Assembly (NCBI GenBank): GCA_013400975.1 | Contig: WBMZ01009451.1 | Coordinates: 310,001-374,000, forward strand | From: Atrichornis clamosus | Lineage: Eukaryota > Chordata > Aves > Passeriformes > Menuridae | Direction of reading: 5' to 3' | Length of the DNA stretch: 64,000 bases | Shown here: positions 21,651 through 35,406 of the stretch, one piece after another | How the letters are laid out: each line of letters starts with the position of its first letter | Numbering within the stretch: the stretch's first letter is position 1 | Position numbers and translations under genes: made by a program | Notes under the pieces: model-generated | Seen by the model: the letters and a program-made list of their open reading frames with translations, nothing else | Databases searched by the model: none | What the model was told of the DNA's origin: nothing

Positions 21651-24547
21651 TGCTATTATGAGTTGAAAAGCACCCTGGACTGAAACTGCTTGGACTCCAG
21701 AGCGGCTGCATCCACTTTGTCTCCCTGTGGAGTGGTTTGAATGGCTGAGCAGGGAGCACAGCTGTGCAAAAATAGCCCCAGCCCCAAAATCCACCAACCT
21801 CAGTTCTGCTGGCCTCTCTCCCCTGTTCAGTATAATTGCATGAGCACAGATTGAATCTCTTCTCACTTCTGCAAGTGTAAATCACAAGCAAATCCTCTGA
21901 GGAGAGGACTGAATAGTGGAAAAGAGGGAGACAGTGAGGCCAGCTCTTCTCTCCATAGGTACTCAGTAAAATCACATCAGCACTGGAAAAACAATCCTTA
22001 GGAAAAAAAATAAAAAGGAAAAAAGTTTCTGTAAAACTGTCACACCCTACCGCTCTGGATTTCCTACTGAGCTTCTGTCATCACCTTCTGATCCCCCTTT
22101 AACTTTGTAGCTTATCTAATTCTTCCTGAGTTTGCCGAGCCTGGTTCTCTCCTGACAACACTTCAGTGTAAATCTGCCAACTGTGGTTACATGCAATTTA
22201 CACCAGCAGGAGCAGGCGAGTTAAGAAATGGCCCCAGTGGCCCTTACCTTCCCACCACTGAGCATCTTTAACTCACAAAGACTAAGGATCACACCCAGCA
22301 GCTTGTCCCTTGTGGACTGAATTGTACAGGCATGGAGTCCATTATGGGATTTATTAACGGAGAAGGTGGTGATGGCAGTGCTGTTCTTCCTGCAATTTAC
22401 ATAAAATCTGTGCAGAAAGAGGGAGAAAAATTGTGAACATCTGGCTATGCCTGTAGCCAGTACAGAATTCCATTACCGTGTTGGCATGAGCCTGTGAGCA
22501 TGGCACTGCTAAATAATTCATTAAATTAGCAGAAATTGCATGTGGAAGACATACTCTAATACAATGCAGAGGAACACTGTTCTCCATGGTAGAACAAGCT
22601 TTACAAGAAAAGGTATTTACCACCTGATGTTGAACTTAAGCCTAGAGAGATGTTGGTCTTCCTCCAATTAATTTAGTATGGGATAAAAGTTCAGAGGACA
22701 CTCATTGCCTGGTCTCATGGATGCTTATTCTGAATTACAGGGTACAAGGACAGCTGCTCTCCCTCCCCATGGCAGTTGTGCCAATACAATGGCAAAGAGA
22801 CCCTGCCCAAGCACTGTCAAGACAGTAAAAAGGATATAAGCAGAACTAACACTGAGTGTGTCACCCACTTAGCACAGCAGCTCACCCAGCATCACTCTCT
22901 AGATGAGGGTGATGAAGAGCTCTCAGCCAGGCAAATCACGTAGTTTCTGTCCTAGAACTCTTCCATGGCATGGGTGTGTCTCCCGGCCACTGGGTGAGGG
23001 CCACGAGACCAGCACTGTGAAACTTGAGCACGAGGCTCAGCAGGGCACACAGAGCTCCCTGGGGCTGGATCCAGGCCACCAAGGCCCAGGCTGAGGTTCT
23101 TGACAGTCTCAGAGGAACTAGGAGCAAGTCCCAGGGCAAGGACTCCTGCTGGGGTTCAGCACTCTCCCACTCAGGACAGGCATTTCCTCACTGTGTCGAG
23201 AGAATCCTTGATGTCCTTGATGTCTGCAGAAAGTTCAGGTACTCACAGGATTAACCCATAGAAGAATCTACTTAAATAGCAACAAGAGCATAACCAGAAG
23301 TCAGCATCAAGTGGAGAACCCAGACAGAAGCAGTACAATGCTGGTCACTTACTCAAGATTAATTCAACCATCTCTAATTTGCCTAACATACTGCATTTGC
23401 ATTTACTTTGATTTTGCTATATTAGCTTCCATATAGCATGACATTGGCTTCCTGCAAACCCCATTTCTCATCTTTTTGTAAGCTAAATTTTTACAGCCTT
23501 TTTTCTTTCCTCAGTTTCTTCTCCTTCTTTATTTTTAAGGCAATGAAATAAAGTACAGTTCCTTTCTATTGTTTTGCAAACAACTGCTGAGTAAAAGAGC
23601 AAAACTGTGTCAGATCTCTGTATTGCCTGAATGAATGCCATTCTCAGAAAGGACAGTGCTTTCATCTTAATTGCTAGCTAGGAACAAAACTGTTGGAGCA
23701 CAGCACTTCAATATAAATCAATGATGGAAAAAAATCATAACAATTTACTAGAAAAGAGAGTATTGTTTATTGTGGATATTTTATAGTACTGCAAAAGTAG
23801 GAGAATTACATGACCCATACTAACACAATATTTTAAAATCCCTATTATGCCTGTTTCCATAATTTTTTTTTCTTATTCCTGAGCAATTTGCAGTGTTCTA
23901 TGTTCTGATAAACACTGAAATACAGGTACCTTGCAATACCCTGTACTTGTGACTTTATAAATGAGCTGTACAAAGCCCTAGTAATTTACAACTTATTTTT
24001 TTTTAAATGTACAGAGATCTGAGACTGCAGCGTTATGAAATATCGCCTTGAATAGGAGTATGATTCATTGTGATGCATTTAATGTCAGGTCTTTCATTAT
24101 TTAGCTTGAAACCTGGTCAGTGTGGCTGGCCCTATTCCATACTACAATTCCCATACTCACTGCACCATAATCATGCAGCCTGATCTAATGGTGACTCAGA
24201 CCAGTGCAATGATTACAGTGCTAAAAAGGGGACTAATGACTTGAAGTACCCATCCTTACCTCGAAAGAGCTTAATGGCAGAGAGAGGGAGGGAAACTGAA
24301 GGTCTATCGGGTGTGAAGAAGCAGAGGTGCCTAAAACCATGGGCACCAGTGGCTATCACCTTTCCCTGGAGAGAATTTTCTACCACAAACCATTGTTCAA
24401 GAATTGCTTTAAAAAAACCTCCAGTCTCTAATTAAATAGGATTAGCATATCTTATCATTAAAGATAAATCTTTCTTGCTAAAATGCCAAGACTTTGTTAT
24501 AAACAAAACCAGTCTTGTCAATAAGTCTGTGGTGATCTTCACTATGA
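21651..24547. other. Non-coding stretch
   Basis: No gene supported. A GC-richer part at 22940-23180 gives overlapping short frames without domains. Near 24000-24060 a short AT-rich segment keeps two CpGs (GCAGCGTTATG, ATATCGCC). AATTTACACCAGCAGGA at about 22195-22211 resembles a fragment of old amniote repeats but is too short to call. Confidence 0.45.
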
Positions 24548-24740
24548 GGTTGGTGAGGCACTGGCACAGGTTCCCTGGATAATTTGTGGATGCCCCATCC
24601 CTTTAAGCCTACAAGCCAAGTTGGATGGGGCTTTGAGTAACCTGGTCTGGTGGAAGGGGGATTGGAACTAGATGATCTTTAATATCCCTTCCAACCCAAG
24701 CCATTCTATCTGTGATTCTCTGCTTCTGATTCTATGATGA
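24548..24740 (+). mobile_element. CR1 LINE 3' end
   Basis: A forward, 5'-truncated CR1. It starts at GGTTGGTGAGGCACTGGCACAGG and continues through GTGGATGCCCCATCCC, 'AAGTTGGATGGGGCTTTGAG', CAACCTGGTCTGGTGGAAGG, TTGGAACTAGATGATCTTTAA and 'CCCTTCCAACCCAAGCCATT', ending in a tail of diverged TGATTCT and TTCTATGATGA units. The middle 'GTGTCCCTGCCCATGGCAG' is deleted, so the copy has a small internal loss. Only non-coding 3' sequence is present. Confidence 0.92.
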
Positions 24741-26039
24741 GTGTTTCAAACATGTACCCACAAGCCAGTGTGAACCATTCACATTACCATTTGAAGCTGA
24801 CATCCAAACTTCTCCAGCAGCTGGTCCCTGTATCCAATTAGTTTTCTTCACAGGACCTGAATATTCATTGGCTGTGGGTTTTAATTAAATATTGAAGAAT
24901 TATGGTGACATGGCATGACAGCCTACTGCAAAATAATTTACAATATCCTGTTACATTGTTATTCTAAAACAATTTTCCTAGCATGTTTAATCTTCTTAAA
25001 ACCTGCTGCTAAGTGAAATTACTGTATTTTGCGATATATCAAATAATGATAAATGGCATCTTGCATTTACATGTGCCTTCCATATCCAAGGAGCAGCATA
25101 TTCCTTCTTACCTGCTTCCCTTCCTCCCTTAAAGAGAAAAACATTTCTTTCTATCATTGAGAAGCCCAAGTTTCTTTAGAACAGATCCCCAAGGGGGTCA
25201 CTTACATATTAAAAACTGAGCTCATGCTGAACATGTGCTATTACCATCAAAGGCAAAGAGGTCAAAATGGATATTACAAATCTGTATAAACCTTCTTTGT
25301 CTAGCAGCTCAGGTCAAAAAGTGCCAATTCATATGTCTGATGTTTTGATGTAGTTTGTGCATTGGCTGAAAAATAAAACACAAAATCCACCATTCAAAAG
25401 AAATTTTGTGTGTAATAAAATGGACTAGGTCCTGTTGTCCCCTTCAGCTGCAAAACTCCACAGAGCATGATGAAATTTCTGGAGAAAGTACAACCCAGAG
25501 CTGGATTTACTGGACAAGTGCCAGTATCAGCAGGTATTGTGTCAATCTAGTCTGGAAATATCTATAGAGCTGAGCTGATGCTTATTTTCAGGTTTTTACA
25601 CACTGTCCATCCCCTCATTAGCCAAGCAGTGATCTGCTGTGTTTATCCTTCCACACACCGTGAGATCATGTATTTAAAATAGACCTTCATGATACCAATA
25701 GTTGAGTATCACTGGTTGTTTGAATGACACTAGAATTGAATTTCCTAATCAGCTTTGCTTGAACTAAACTGGCAAAGGAACATAAGATCTCTGAGCACAC
25801 CATATATTTTTCAAATGTTAGGAAGATCTTTTTTCTGTACGAACAGGAAAAAATGGAGAGTTAAATTTGACAGCACAGACACTGCTGCCATTGTGCAGGC
25901 AGAAACTCGAACTTCCCAGCTGTCTTGCTGGCTCAACACTCCATTAGACATTTGAAAGGGAAGAATACATGCTGAAAATTCTGTTTGGAGGAATAGCTCA
26001 AGGGCAGAATGTTAGACTGCTGTCACCATGTTCTGGAAG
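24741..26039. other. AT-rich non-coding stretch
   Basis: Nothing recognisable. Frames do not exceed about 66 codons and no repeat end is visible before the TTA microsatellite. Confidence 0.5.
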
Positions 26040-26110
26040 TATTATTGTTATTATTATTATTATTATTATTACTATTATTATTATTGTTGTTATTATTATT
26101 ATTATTATTT
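26040..26110 (+). repeat. (TTA)n microsatellite
   Basis: About 70 bases of ATT/TTA trinucleotide repeat with a few interruptions (ATTGTT, ATTACT, TTGTTG). It makes polyisoleucine or polyvaline-like frames on both strands, which are artefacts. Confidence 0.95.
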
Positions 26111-26859
26111 CAGTTCTTCCCTTTATAATCTCCAGTTTTAAGGGACATAATGACACAATGTTGCTTCTCAAAACCATAACCACAGCAAATGAAACTTGGT
26201 CCAGCATCATCAACAACCAGCAAACTGAAAATAGGGAAGGCAGAGGTGCCTGTGGATCAGCTAGAATGCCCCTCCAACAATCCTGCTCAGTGTCAGTCTT
26301 ACCTGGAATAACGTAAGGGACATCTGTTCCTAAAGCAAAAATTATCATTAAACCAAATAATTTCAATCCAGTTGCAAACACAGCAGTAAAAAGATGGATC
26401 AGTATGTGGGAAATAACAATAGTGTGGATTAAAAACCAAAAGGATATGCAACACCTTTATTCACAGCCTTTCCTCTGAGCCTAGCAGCCTTCCCCAGGCA
26501 CACCACTCATTATCTTTGTACATTGTTTCAAAACATCTTCCCAGAGCAGGGCTGTTCCTCCGTGGCACCCCTGCAGAGAGGCCATCCGGGTTAGTAGCAG
26601 TCCTGCACACAGCATAGGGGACATCTTCATGCTGGAACAGAGGAAAGAAATTTTACTCTCCCTATCTTCCACTTAATGCATATTTGTTTTTCAAAGTCAG
26701 TGACTAGGATTGCTGCCGTGGAAGTGCTTTGGGGAGCCCATGTGACGAGAGCTTTAAAAGCATAAAGGGAGCTATTAGTTTTTATTAATCCCAAAAGGCT
26801 ATTCTGAGAGTTGCCCAAAGGGAACACATGAGCAATACTTGAGAAGAAGAAATATTATT
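26111..26859. other. Non-coding stretch, nothing recognised
   Basis: No gene or repeat family recognised. The 115- and 127-codon frames that cover 25969-26381 exist because the microsatellite contains no stops. Confidence 0.5.
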
Positions 26860-27390
26860 TTTCAGTAAGGTATAAAATATTTACTGTCTGCCAGTGATGG
26901 GCGCTGAACGATTTGTGGATATTACTTTGACAGAGCAGTGTTTAAGGATGCATTTCTCCCTACACAGGCGGACATCAGAGCCGTATATCAAAACCTAAAA
27001 ATCTCTTGCCACTGTAGATATCGACTGCATCTGAAAACAAATGCATGTATAACTTACCTAAAAGTTGTGCGATTTTTAAATATGTGTGTGCATATTGTAT
27101 ACAGTTCCTGTTGGACGAAACTCACAGCTGCTCTGTCTTGTTGTTCAAGAAAGAAAGATCAAGGTTATATTTTAATCACATGCAGGAAATTTAGCTGCCT
27201 TTCCCATTATTTACTTAGACAGGGTGCCTGCACTCCATCCTGTCAATCGATGAATAACTTGCTCCATAGTCAGAGCAGAGCAAAAGGGAGCCCTAGGGAT
27301 AATTCACCTTCTCTGTTGTATGTCTTGCCTTCAGATGGGCACCTCTCACCACGGAACACTAATGAGCTGCTTAGCCCAGAGACTTAAGAA
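26860..27390. promoter_or_regulatory. Candidate conserved non-coding element
   Basis: This AT-rich stretch keeps several isolated CpGs (TGGGCGCTGAACGATTTG, ACAGGCGGACATC, AGAGCCGTATATC, GATATCGACTGC, GTGCGATTTTTAA, CAATCGATGAATAAC) where the surrounding DNA has lost most of them. It also holds a 149-codon plus-strand frame (26938-27387). That frame opens at GTG, has no domain, and has no clear splice sites. CpG retention with no repeat match fits conserved regulatory DNA; an unrecognised exon is a weaker alternative. Only alignment to other birds can decide. Confidence 0.3.
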
Positions 27391-30300
27391 GGGAAGAAAA
27401 GTGAATGTCTACTAGCAAAAAAGACGTATAAGTATTTTGCCTTTACTTAAAAGATATTTTCTTAAAGTTTTTAATCAGCATCCTTATAGCCTGTAAGTCT
27501 GTGCAAAACTCCTAAGAACAGTGGAGTCTTTGCTCCACTGGTTTTAATTCATTTACACTTAAGCCCAGTGGACTGCCTGTTTAATTCTGGTTTCCACTGA
27601 ACCCAAACTGAGCTGAAAGCCTGGGAATGTCATTGTTCAGTATACAGGAGTATTCAAAGCCTCAAGCTTTTAATGGTTTCAGAGCAAGCAAGATAAATCC
27701 CTTCAGTTTTCTCACTTCTTTTTTCCCCAATGTTGTGTTTATTTTCCAATTGGTTTGAAATAGCAAATTTAAACAAAGACTTCACATTTGCTGCAAGGAT
27801 TTTGTGTAGATGTGCATAAAACTCCAGGTCACTCAAGTGATGTTATTCTTCTGAGTGCATCTCCCAGTAGGACCACTGGACCTCTGGAAACCTAATTACA
27901 TACCTCTGGATTATTCACAGGACCAAATCCTGGAGGATCAGGCTTCCCTAATGAGAGATTGCTTCACCCAGACTTGACATGTAGCCACCTCTGCTATGGA
28001 TTTTGGTAGCATTTAACAGTGCACAGCAAGATAACCCAACTAAATTACGACAAGAAATGGAAAAAGAATAATGCTGCCAACAGGAGCTCTGGGGAGACAG
28101 AAAGTAGGCAGATTGTAGCTATCCAAGCTGTAACCAGGCCAAGGAGCCGGGGGGAACGCTGTCAGTAGCACAACAGTGGCTGCACTGTTCCAGTGATCAG
28201 AAGGAGCTAAAACCTGATTTATCTCTTACAACTCATATAAAACTGCACAGCCCCCTTATAACTGGCTCAGGTGGGAGCAAAGAGCAATACCTTGGGGGAG
28301 CTCTGTAGGTTGCAAAAGGGCCAGGTTTAGGCTGTCTGGGGTGCATCCCACAGTGCGGATGACCCAGCCACTCCTGCCTGGTTCCATGCTCTGAAGGGAG
28401 GGAATAAAGCTCTAGGAAGTAATCTGTGGCTGTTACGGTTGCTATTACTTTTCCAGTGCTTGCTGTCTTTATGGAGCTGTCTGGGGCCACTAGAAAGTTT
28501 CTGGATTGTATGAGACTTTTGAACTTTTTGGGTACCTAAGAATAAACTGAGCCACATGAAATCATAGCCTAAAGGAAATTAAGAGTCTGAGTTTAATACT
28601 GGATGCATGCCTGAAAAAATCTATGAGTGCACCAGCAAGCTGGAATGCCCTCCCTTCATACCAAATTCCTAGTGAGTACTTTGTTGGTTTTTATTGCTTT
28701 CTGTTTCTCAGCTTCAGCCTGAGAGCACTTAAAATGACTGCAGCAGAGGCACCTGAGCTAGCAGGGCTAGAAAGCATCAGTCTCAAACTCTTCAATATGA
28801 AAAGACTTCAAGCTATTTTGAAACAGCCCTTTTGGTGGCTGCTCAGAGCATCCAAGAGAGTGCTAGCATGAACTGAAAGTCAGTTCCTTAACACCAGGAA
28901 TGCAATTGGTCAGGCAACCCATGACACACCAGAACACAGATTAATATTAATGAGAAAGCTCCCTCTGCTGAACTTCTTCTCAGCATTAATTTCTCAGCCA
29001 ATCCATGTTTTGTGAACTTGAAACCACACACACAGTCCATGTGAAGAGAGAACCTGATGTGTCACAGGACTAAGAAGTGTGGAGCCCAAACCTACCTCCC
29101 CTGGCATGGTCCTCTTGGTCTTTTCTGGTGGAGTAGTCATTTCTTGCCAATACTAACTTGTTGCATGAGGACTTCCACGTGGATTCTGCAGTTGGCTGGA
29201 ACGTGCCGCATGCCTAGCTGTTTACTGTTTACTTCTTTAACACTACTGTCATATATCTGGTGTAAGGCATTCAGATTGTACATCAGAGATCCACACTGCA
29301 CTTCATATAATAGAGCTGACCATAAGAAATCAGATTTTTTCCTCCAGGTCTTGTGTTGTCTTCCCAAACATTACAAAATGGAGTTCATTCTGTGATAGAT
29401 CATTCAAATAATTCTCATCTTTAGCCCAAATTATCTTAAATACTGCTTAAAGCCCTCAATAAAACCTGCACTCAGTAACTTTGCTGGAACTGAACCTCTC
29501 TAAAACTAGGGCAAAGTTTATCTGGGGAGGCAGAACCAGTCAGCCTGCGACTGTGGAATGAGCTCCCTCATCACCTAAGGTCCCTGTTTGTCTCTCTAAA
29601 CTTGCCTTTTCTAAAATAAATACAGAATAACATGTGAATTTTTTCCAAGAAAACAAAGCTAAACAAAACCAAAACTGATAAAACTGTACCAAAATAAGAC
29701 ATCCCAGAGAACACATTTCTCTCCAAAGCAGGGGTGAAGAGTAAACATCACATGATAGATATTAATCACATCACTTGAGGCATCAGTGCAAGCCAATCAG
29801 ATACTATCAAGAAGAACCAATGGCAATTAAAAATCTGAATGTTGAGCTATTTAGGATTTCTTGAATGGTCTGCTGTGAGACTTTAACTTCTCGCCTAAAA
29901 CCACTTTGGAACTTAAAATCTGGAACATCCCCTTCTGTTCAGGAGATCAAGGGAGAAATTAATGTCTAAAACTGACACAATGATGTCTAAAATAGACAAA
30001 TTAGTAGGAATTTTTGTAAAAATAGGAACAGGGGATGCCTGAATACATATGATGTATTTTTGGAAGTCACTGTGGTTATTAGAAATATAAGTCCTACATT
30101 AGAAATCCTTTGAAGGCCTTTGATAGGAGCTGACAGAGGTGAGTTAAGGAAAACAGCCGGTAAGGGCTTGTTTTTTCCCAAAGGGGTTTGTGCATGAAAT
30201 TTTGTTTCGTTTTGTTTCACGGAAAACCCAACATGTTAATTGGAGAGGAAGTAACAATAACTTCTTGTACAGAAGACTTCTGAGCTGAAAATGATTGAAA

Positions 30301-33300
30301 GCTGCTGCCTGAATCACGTATGTGTCTCTTTCTTAGTATTTTCTACAAACATCTTCACTCTTCCATACACACACAAGAGTACCAAATTGCATAAGTCTTT
30401 GATTTGACCATTTGCCATTTTATCCAGCCATTGATCATTTCAGCATCTTTCATTAATCACCAACAAAGAATCATCATCAGAGTAAGAAACAAAGTTGGAC
30501 ATTTGGTTGGAAATGAGCTGGAATGTCTCTTCTTTCAATTTTCTTCCAGCTGGACTTTAATCCCTCCTCATTAAATGGCACTCACTCTGCTTCCCTACAT
30601 CACTGACATTATGTAATGGGCTGAGAGGTGCCTTGACTTTTCAGTAATGACAGACAGTAAACACCGCATAGTTATAGAAAGGGCAGGAAAAAACATGTTG
30701 CAGGAATACAGACATGGTCTGTTCTTGGTTCTAAGAAAGGCAAATACAGCAAAAAGCCATATTTTTGAGATGCTTTTTGGTACCCAGGACAACCACATGA
30801 AGTTGCCAGACTGGGCTCTGAGTTTCCAGGGACTTTCACAGGGTCAGCTGCAGAGAAAGAGGTACCAAGGGCAGCTGCAGTGGCACAGCCAACTGTGCTC
30901 AGTTTGTTACAGCCACAGGACAACTCAAGTTGGATTGAGGTGCTTTGAATTTTGACCTCTAAGGACCAGAAGGACAGCAGAGGCCTGCTCCACCAGTATG
31001 GATGGGACTTTTGTCCTCTGCAGTGACAGAAGAGAGATGCTCTGGTGACTGTGATTCACTACCTGCTGACTACGACCATCAGCTTCATGGAGCTGCTGAT
31101 CTTTTCTTTTCAAAATTGTGCTGTGATCTAATTTTCTACAATGTAAACCAGATTCCTTTCACATCAAGCCCAGCACGTATGTGAAAAAATATACAATATA
31201 CACCAATATACATGGCTCTGCTTGGGGCTACATCAACTATCAGATGAAGCTCTGCTGCAAGGAGCAGGTTACAGAAACCAAGGGAGAATCAATGTCAAGC
31301 TGCAAAGAGCCACTTCTGTTGGACAGCCTTCAGCATCAACTAGACTTTTTTCCTATTTTTACCTGATTTATTGTTGTTTCATGAAAAAAGTTCAGAAAAT
31401 CACTAGTAAATAAATGCCCTTGAAATATAAATATAGAAATATACTTATGTTCCTATTTTTCACTTCTTACAAGCCAAACCTTATGGCCATAAGGAAGGTG
31501 TGTTGCACATGCTACTAAGTACATACAGGAGAAGGTGAAGTAAAGCTGGGGTCCACTGAGAAAAGCCCATGATAAAAAGAAAAAGGCTAAGAACCTCCAT
31601 GAAAGCTGTAAATATAATTAAAACATGGAAAGGAGAATGTCAGATGGATTAAGGTTAATAGTTCACGCACTGCCACAGTGTGCTTATGAAGAGCATTAAC
31701 AGTTTTACCAAGGAGTGGTAAAGGAGACAGTGAGCAATCTGCCTCACTTCTGAAGCAACCTGCAGAGTGCTCAATACCGACCTCAAAGATGGATCTTGAC
31801 CAGGTCGAGAAAGGTCACCTGAAGACTACAGTATAATAAGGTAGGGGGGAAAAAACCTCAGAAATATGGTTCTGTGTCCTGAAATCTGATTGAACTTTCC
31901 CTGGTTTGCAGGCTGATCCAAAAGAAAATGTAGCAGAAAGCTTGGGCTGACTTGAAATATTATCTCAGAGCATCTCTTTCAGCTCCCTCTTGCATTATTT
32001 GGCAGTCTGTTGATAGCACTATTCTTCTCTCAGTGATTTCAAACATAGCTGGCTTTCCTCCAGGCAAATGCTGGTTGGGAGCTGGGGGAAAGGCCACTGA
32101 TGAAAAAAAGCCCTTGCTGTATTGCATGGAGAGGAAAACCTAACTGTGTCCACGTCATCTGGAGGGAGGTACAAAGGGGGCACAGGGGTTGCACACTGAG
32201 AAGCCAGATAAGAAATGGAAATCCCAAATCTGGCATAGAATGTGAAATAAGATGACAATACTTTGAGAAATGGTTCAGAAGTGTAACGATTCTGGTTTCT
32301 TCAGGGAATTAGTAGTGCAAAAGTCAGTCTGATTTTGCTCAGCAGAAGAGAAACAATACCTAGATGACAAGATAGCTCCAAGTACAGGAGATGACTAGTT
32401 AGATTACGCTGAACAAAGAAGGCTACTGTGACAGCAAAGTTTCCTTTCTTGTGTCTCACGATCTTAACAGATGTTTACTGAGAGCACTTTTTTCCACTTG
32501 GTCTTTTAAAAAATCTAGATCAAAGGAGTTAGGAATTCATGACCATTGACATAACAAAAGAAGAAATAAACTTATGTATATCAAGGCTGATGTGTCAAAA
32601 GCTGCAAAGACTCAAGCAAGAAATACAGTGATGCATTTTGATATAAATAAGATACTGTGATCCATCTCAATAAATTATTTTATTACATAGTCAGAATATC
32701 TTGAAAACCCCACATCTTCTGAAGAGAAGACTTCTCTAACAAACATATCCCTTATGAAGAGAAATATTGTTTTACAGGAATACTGTGTTCTTTATTAACC
32801 AGACTGTTTTACTATAGCAATACCATTCCTATCCTAGTTTTGCTTGCTGTAGTGTCATTTTTAGCATAACAAATAAGCAGATTTTTTTTTTTAAATGCAC
32901 AAATGTAGCATCACTCCTGTAAATACAGGCAGGCCCTTTCATTTTGGCTTTTCAGTTGTGGAAACAAAGACACCTTTACCTTCATGAACATAAGATCAAT
33001 ATTTTCAAAGTGCTCACTTCTAGAACACATATCTCCCTGATCTGGGTTCGTTTATCTTATTTATTTCAATTTTCACAATTTGGCCTAATTTAGCTGCTTT
33101 ACATCACATACTAGCCTCACATTAAAGGTGGCAGCAAAATATATGCTTCCTGATTTGTTACCCTGCAAAAATGTTCTCAGTTTCTAAAGAAGAAGTAGGA
33201 TCAAGCAAAAACAAGGAATTATGGGAAGGTGGAAGGTGAATACATTTGAAGATTATACTGTAATGAGACAGAACTGCCACTGTACCACTGCACACTTTAA

Positions 33301-35406
33301 AATCTGAACAGCAATTAATAAGAATGGCACCCATCCACAGCAGCCACAGAGCCTAGTGACGGCCCTGGATTTATTAATGTTTGATAAGATAAATCAATCA
33401 CTCTTGTGCTGGGAGCTGCTTATGGCAGTCAACAGGTGAAAAAACCCAAAACACTACGTTTCTGGTTAAGTATTATGAAAAAATGGCAACTGTGTTTCAA
33501 GAAGCAAAGTCATCTCTCTAGTACTGTCATCCAAGCTTCTGAGTTCAGTCTACAAGCTCATGGGCAAGCAGTACATGTTTTGTCCATGCTGCAAGTTTAA
33601 CAATTGCCATTGCAAGTGATGTTCTGCATCATGGTCTTGCTTCAACTTCTGAAACATCTCAAGGGTAATGCCAAGGAGCCACCTGAGAGGTACAGTTGTG
33701 AGGCAATAAAAACACCATTAAAACAAGGTCCATGTTCATAAAAAGGATGCTACTCTTCCATCTTTCATAGAAAAATGATTTTGTTGGACAGCAGCCACTT
33801 GTGTATAGTAAGTGCCATCTGCCTTTGTCCTATATCACATATCAGCTGCTGTGCACACAACTTTGCCAAAAAAGGGTAAAAAGTGTAAAAATCAGCCCCT
33901 TCACCACCCCCGTCCACCGTGTAAGACATAATGTCCATTGGCATAGTCTCATAGTAAGAAGCGAGGATGATTTGGCCCCACCTTCTTCTTTTAGTGTTAA
34001 GGCAGAGAAACGAATCTCCAGCAGTGTTGTCTCATCCATCCATCCAGACACCACGGCACTTATCCAATGCTAGTTGCCATGATTAGTTTCGCTGTGAACA
34101 CTGAGGCATGCAGACAGAAATATTATACTGCCAAGATTTTGGACTCAGGCCAGTCAGTCGTAAAGGCAGGGAAGTTAGAAAGTATTTTCCAAGCAAGGAG
34201 GCACACATACATCTGGGTAAGTTAGTGCAAGCAGGAAAGGATGGGCAGATAGCCACAACTTCTGAGGCACATGTGTTATTTTAAAGCAGTTTTATTTCAT
34301 TATATCTGTCACACCCAAATTTATTATTGTCACATAAAACTCATTCCTTTCACAGAACTGGCTTCTAATCGTCTCTTTCTAAGTTATATGGGTTTCTCTG
34401 GCACAGAGGTGCTCTTTGGGAAAGAAACTATAATCATCTGGAGTAACAAGTCCAATTCACACAGAAATACTCTTGCAGAAGCTCAGTATTAAGATGGTAA
34501 TATGCCTTAGGCTTGGTATTTCTATGTCAGGGTGATTTTGAAATTCACTAGAGAGATTTATGCTCAAGAGCCAAAAAAATATCTATCTGTGCAGGCAGTT
34601 CAACTGCCACATAAACTCATCAGTTTATTGTCCTTTCGTGCCACTAGTTGTGTGCCATGCCCTTATCAGCAAACAACATTTATCCACCTTTGCACCTGCT
34701 TTGAGATCTCAGGATAAAAACAGGTGATTAGAGATGGAAGAAATCCAAAATGGTAATTTAATATCATGGTAAAAATTTAAATTTAAAATCATGGTAGCAG
34801 GGCTGCTAAGTTCCTCTGGGCAGTAGCCTCTTCCTGCACAGTCTAAGCTCTTGCACATTGGGCATAGTCCATGTCTGCTTTGGTCCAAATGCCTGAAAAA
34901 TTACATGAGAAGGAGAAATAGAGGAGAAAGACTGAAGAAAAAGCTCATCAGAGTATGAGCATGTGACCATTGCTAGTGACTCTCCTCAGCTGGTCATCTC
35001 TCCCAACATGCCACCAGACATATCCTGTGGGATATGTCTCTCCAGAGTTGTCATGACTCACAGAGCCCATCTGAAGAGGCAAGCTGAGGCTCAGCTCCTG
35101 GAGACACTAGACTTAGAGAGGAAGACAACAGTTTAATCTGACAAACTGACTCTGGAGATTCCCATTTCTCTCTGCCACCCATATCCCTATCATTTTCCTC
35201 CAGCTCTCTTGAAGGTAACCCGAGCCAGTAACTGTCAGCTTGCTTTTGCACTTGCTTTTTGGGTTGTCCTTGTCTGAACTACACACAAAAGTAGAAAAAT
35301 GTCAGTTTTGATACTGTTGAACACTTCTTTGTGTGAGATGGAAACCTGCTGAACCAAGGAGAGGCCAAACCACCCAGTTACATATGGGGCTCCTCTGCTT
35401 CAGGCA
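27391..35406. other. Long AT-rich non-coding stretch
   Basis: About 8 kb without a supported gene. Frames reach 112 codons (29057-29395) without a domain. Simple AT tracts occur, for example the T run at 32881-32892 and AAATTTAAATTTAAAA near 34774-34788. No CR1 end, LTR, MIR core or RNA gene was recognised. This is the longest segment in the window with no identified repeat. Confidence 0.5.

Noticed and set aside
22166..22211. TGTAAATCTGCC and AATTTACACCAGCAGG resembling old amniote repeats
   Set aside because: Too short to separate from chance without a profile search.
25969..26381. Frames encoding isoleucine/valine runs
   Set aside because: Direct product of the TTA microsatellite.
35016..35039. 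Perfect hairpin AGACATATCC / GGATATGTCT with a 4-base loop
   Set aside because: A 10-bp stem with a short loop is close to chance expectation in this length and does not extend.
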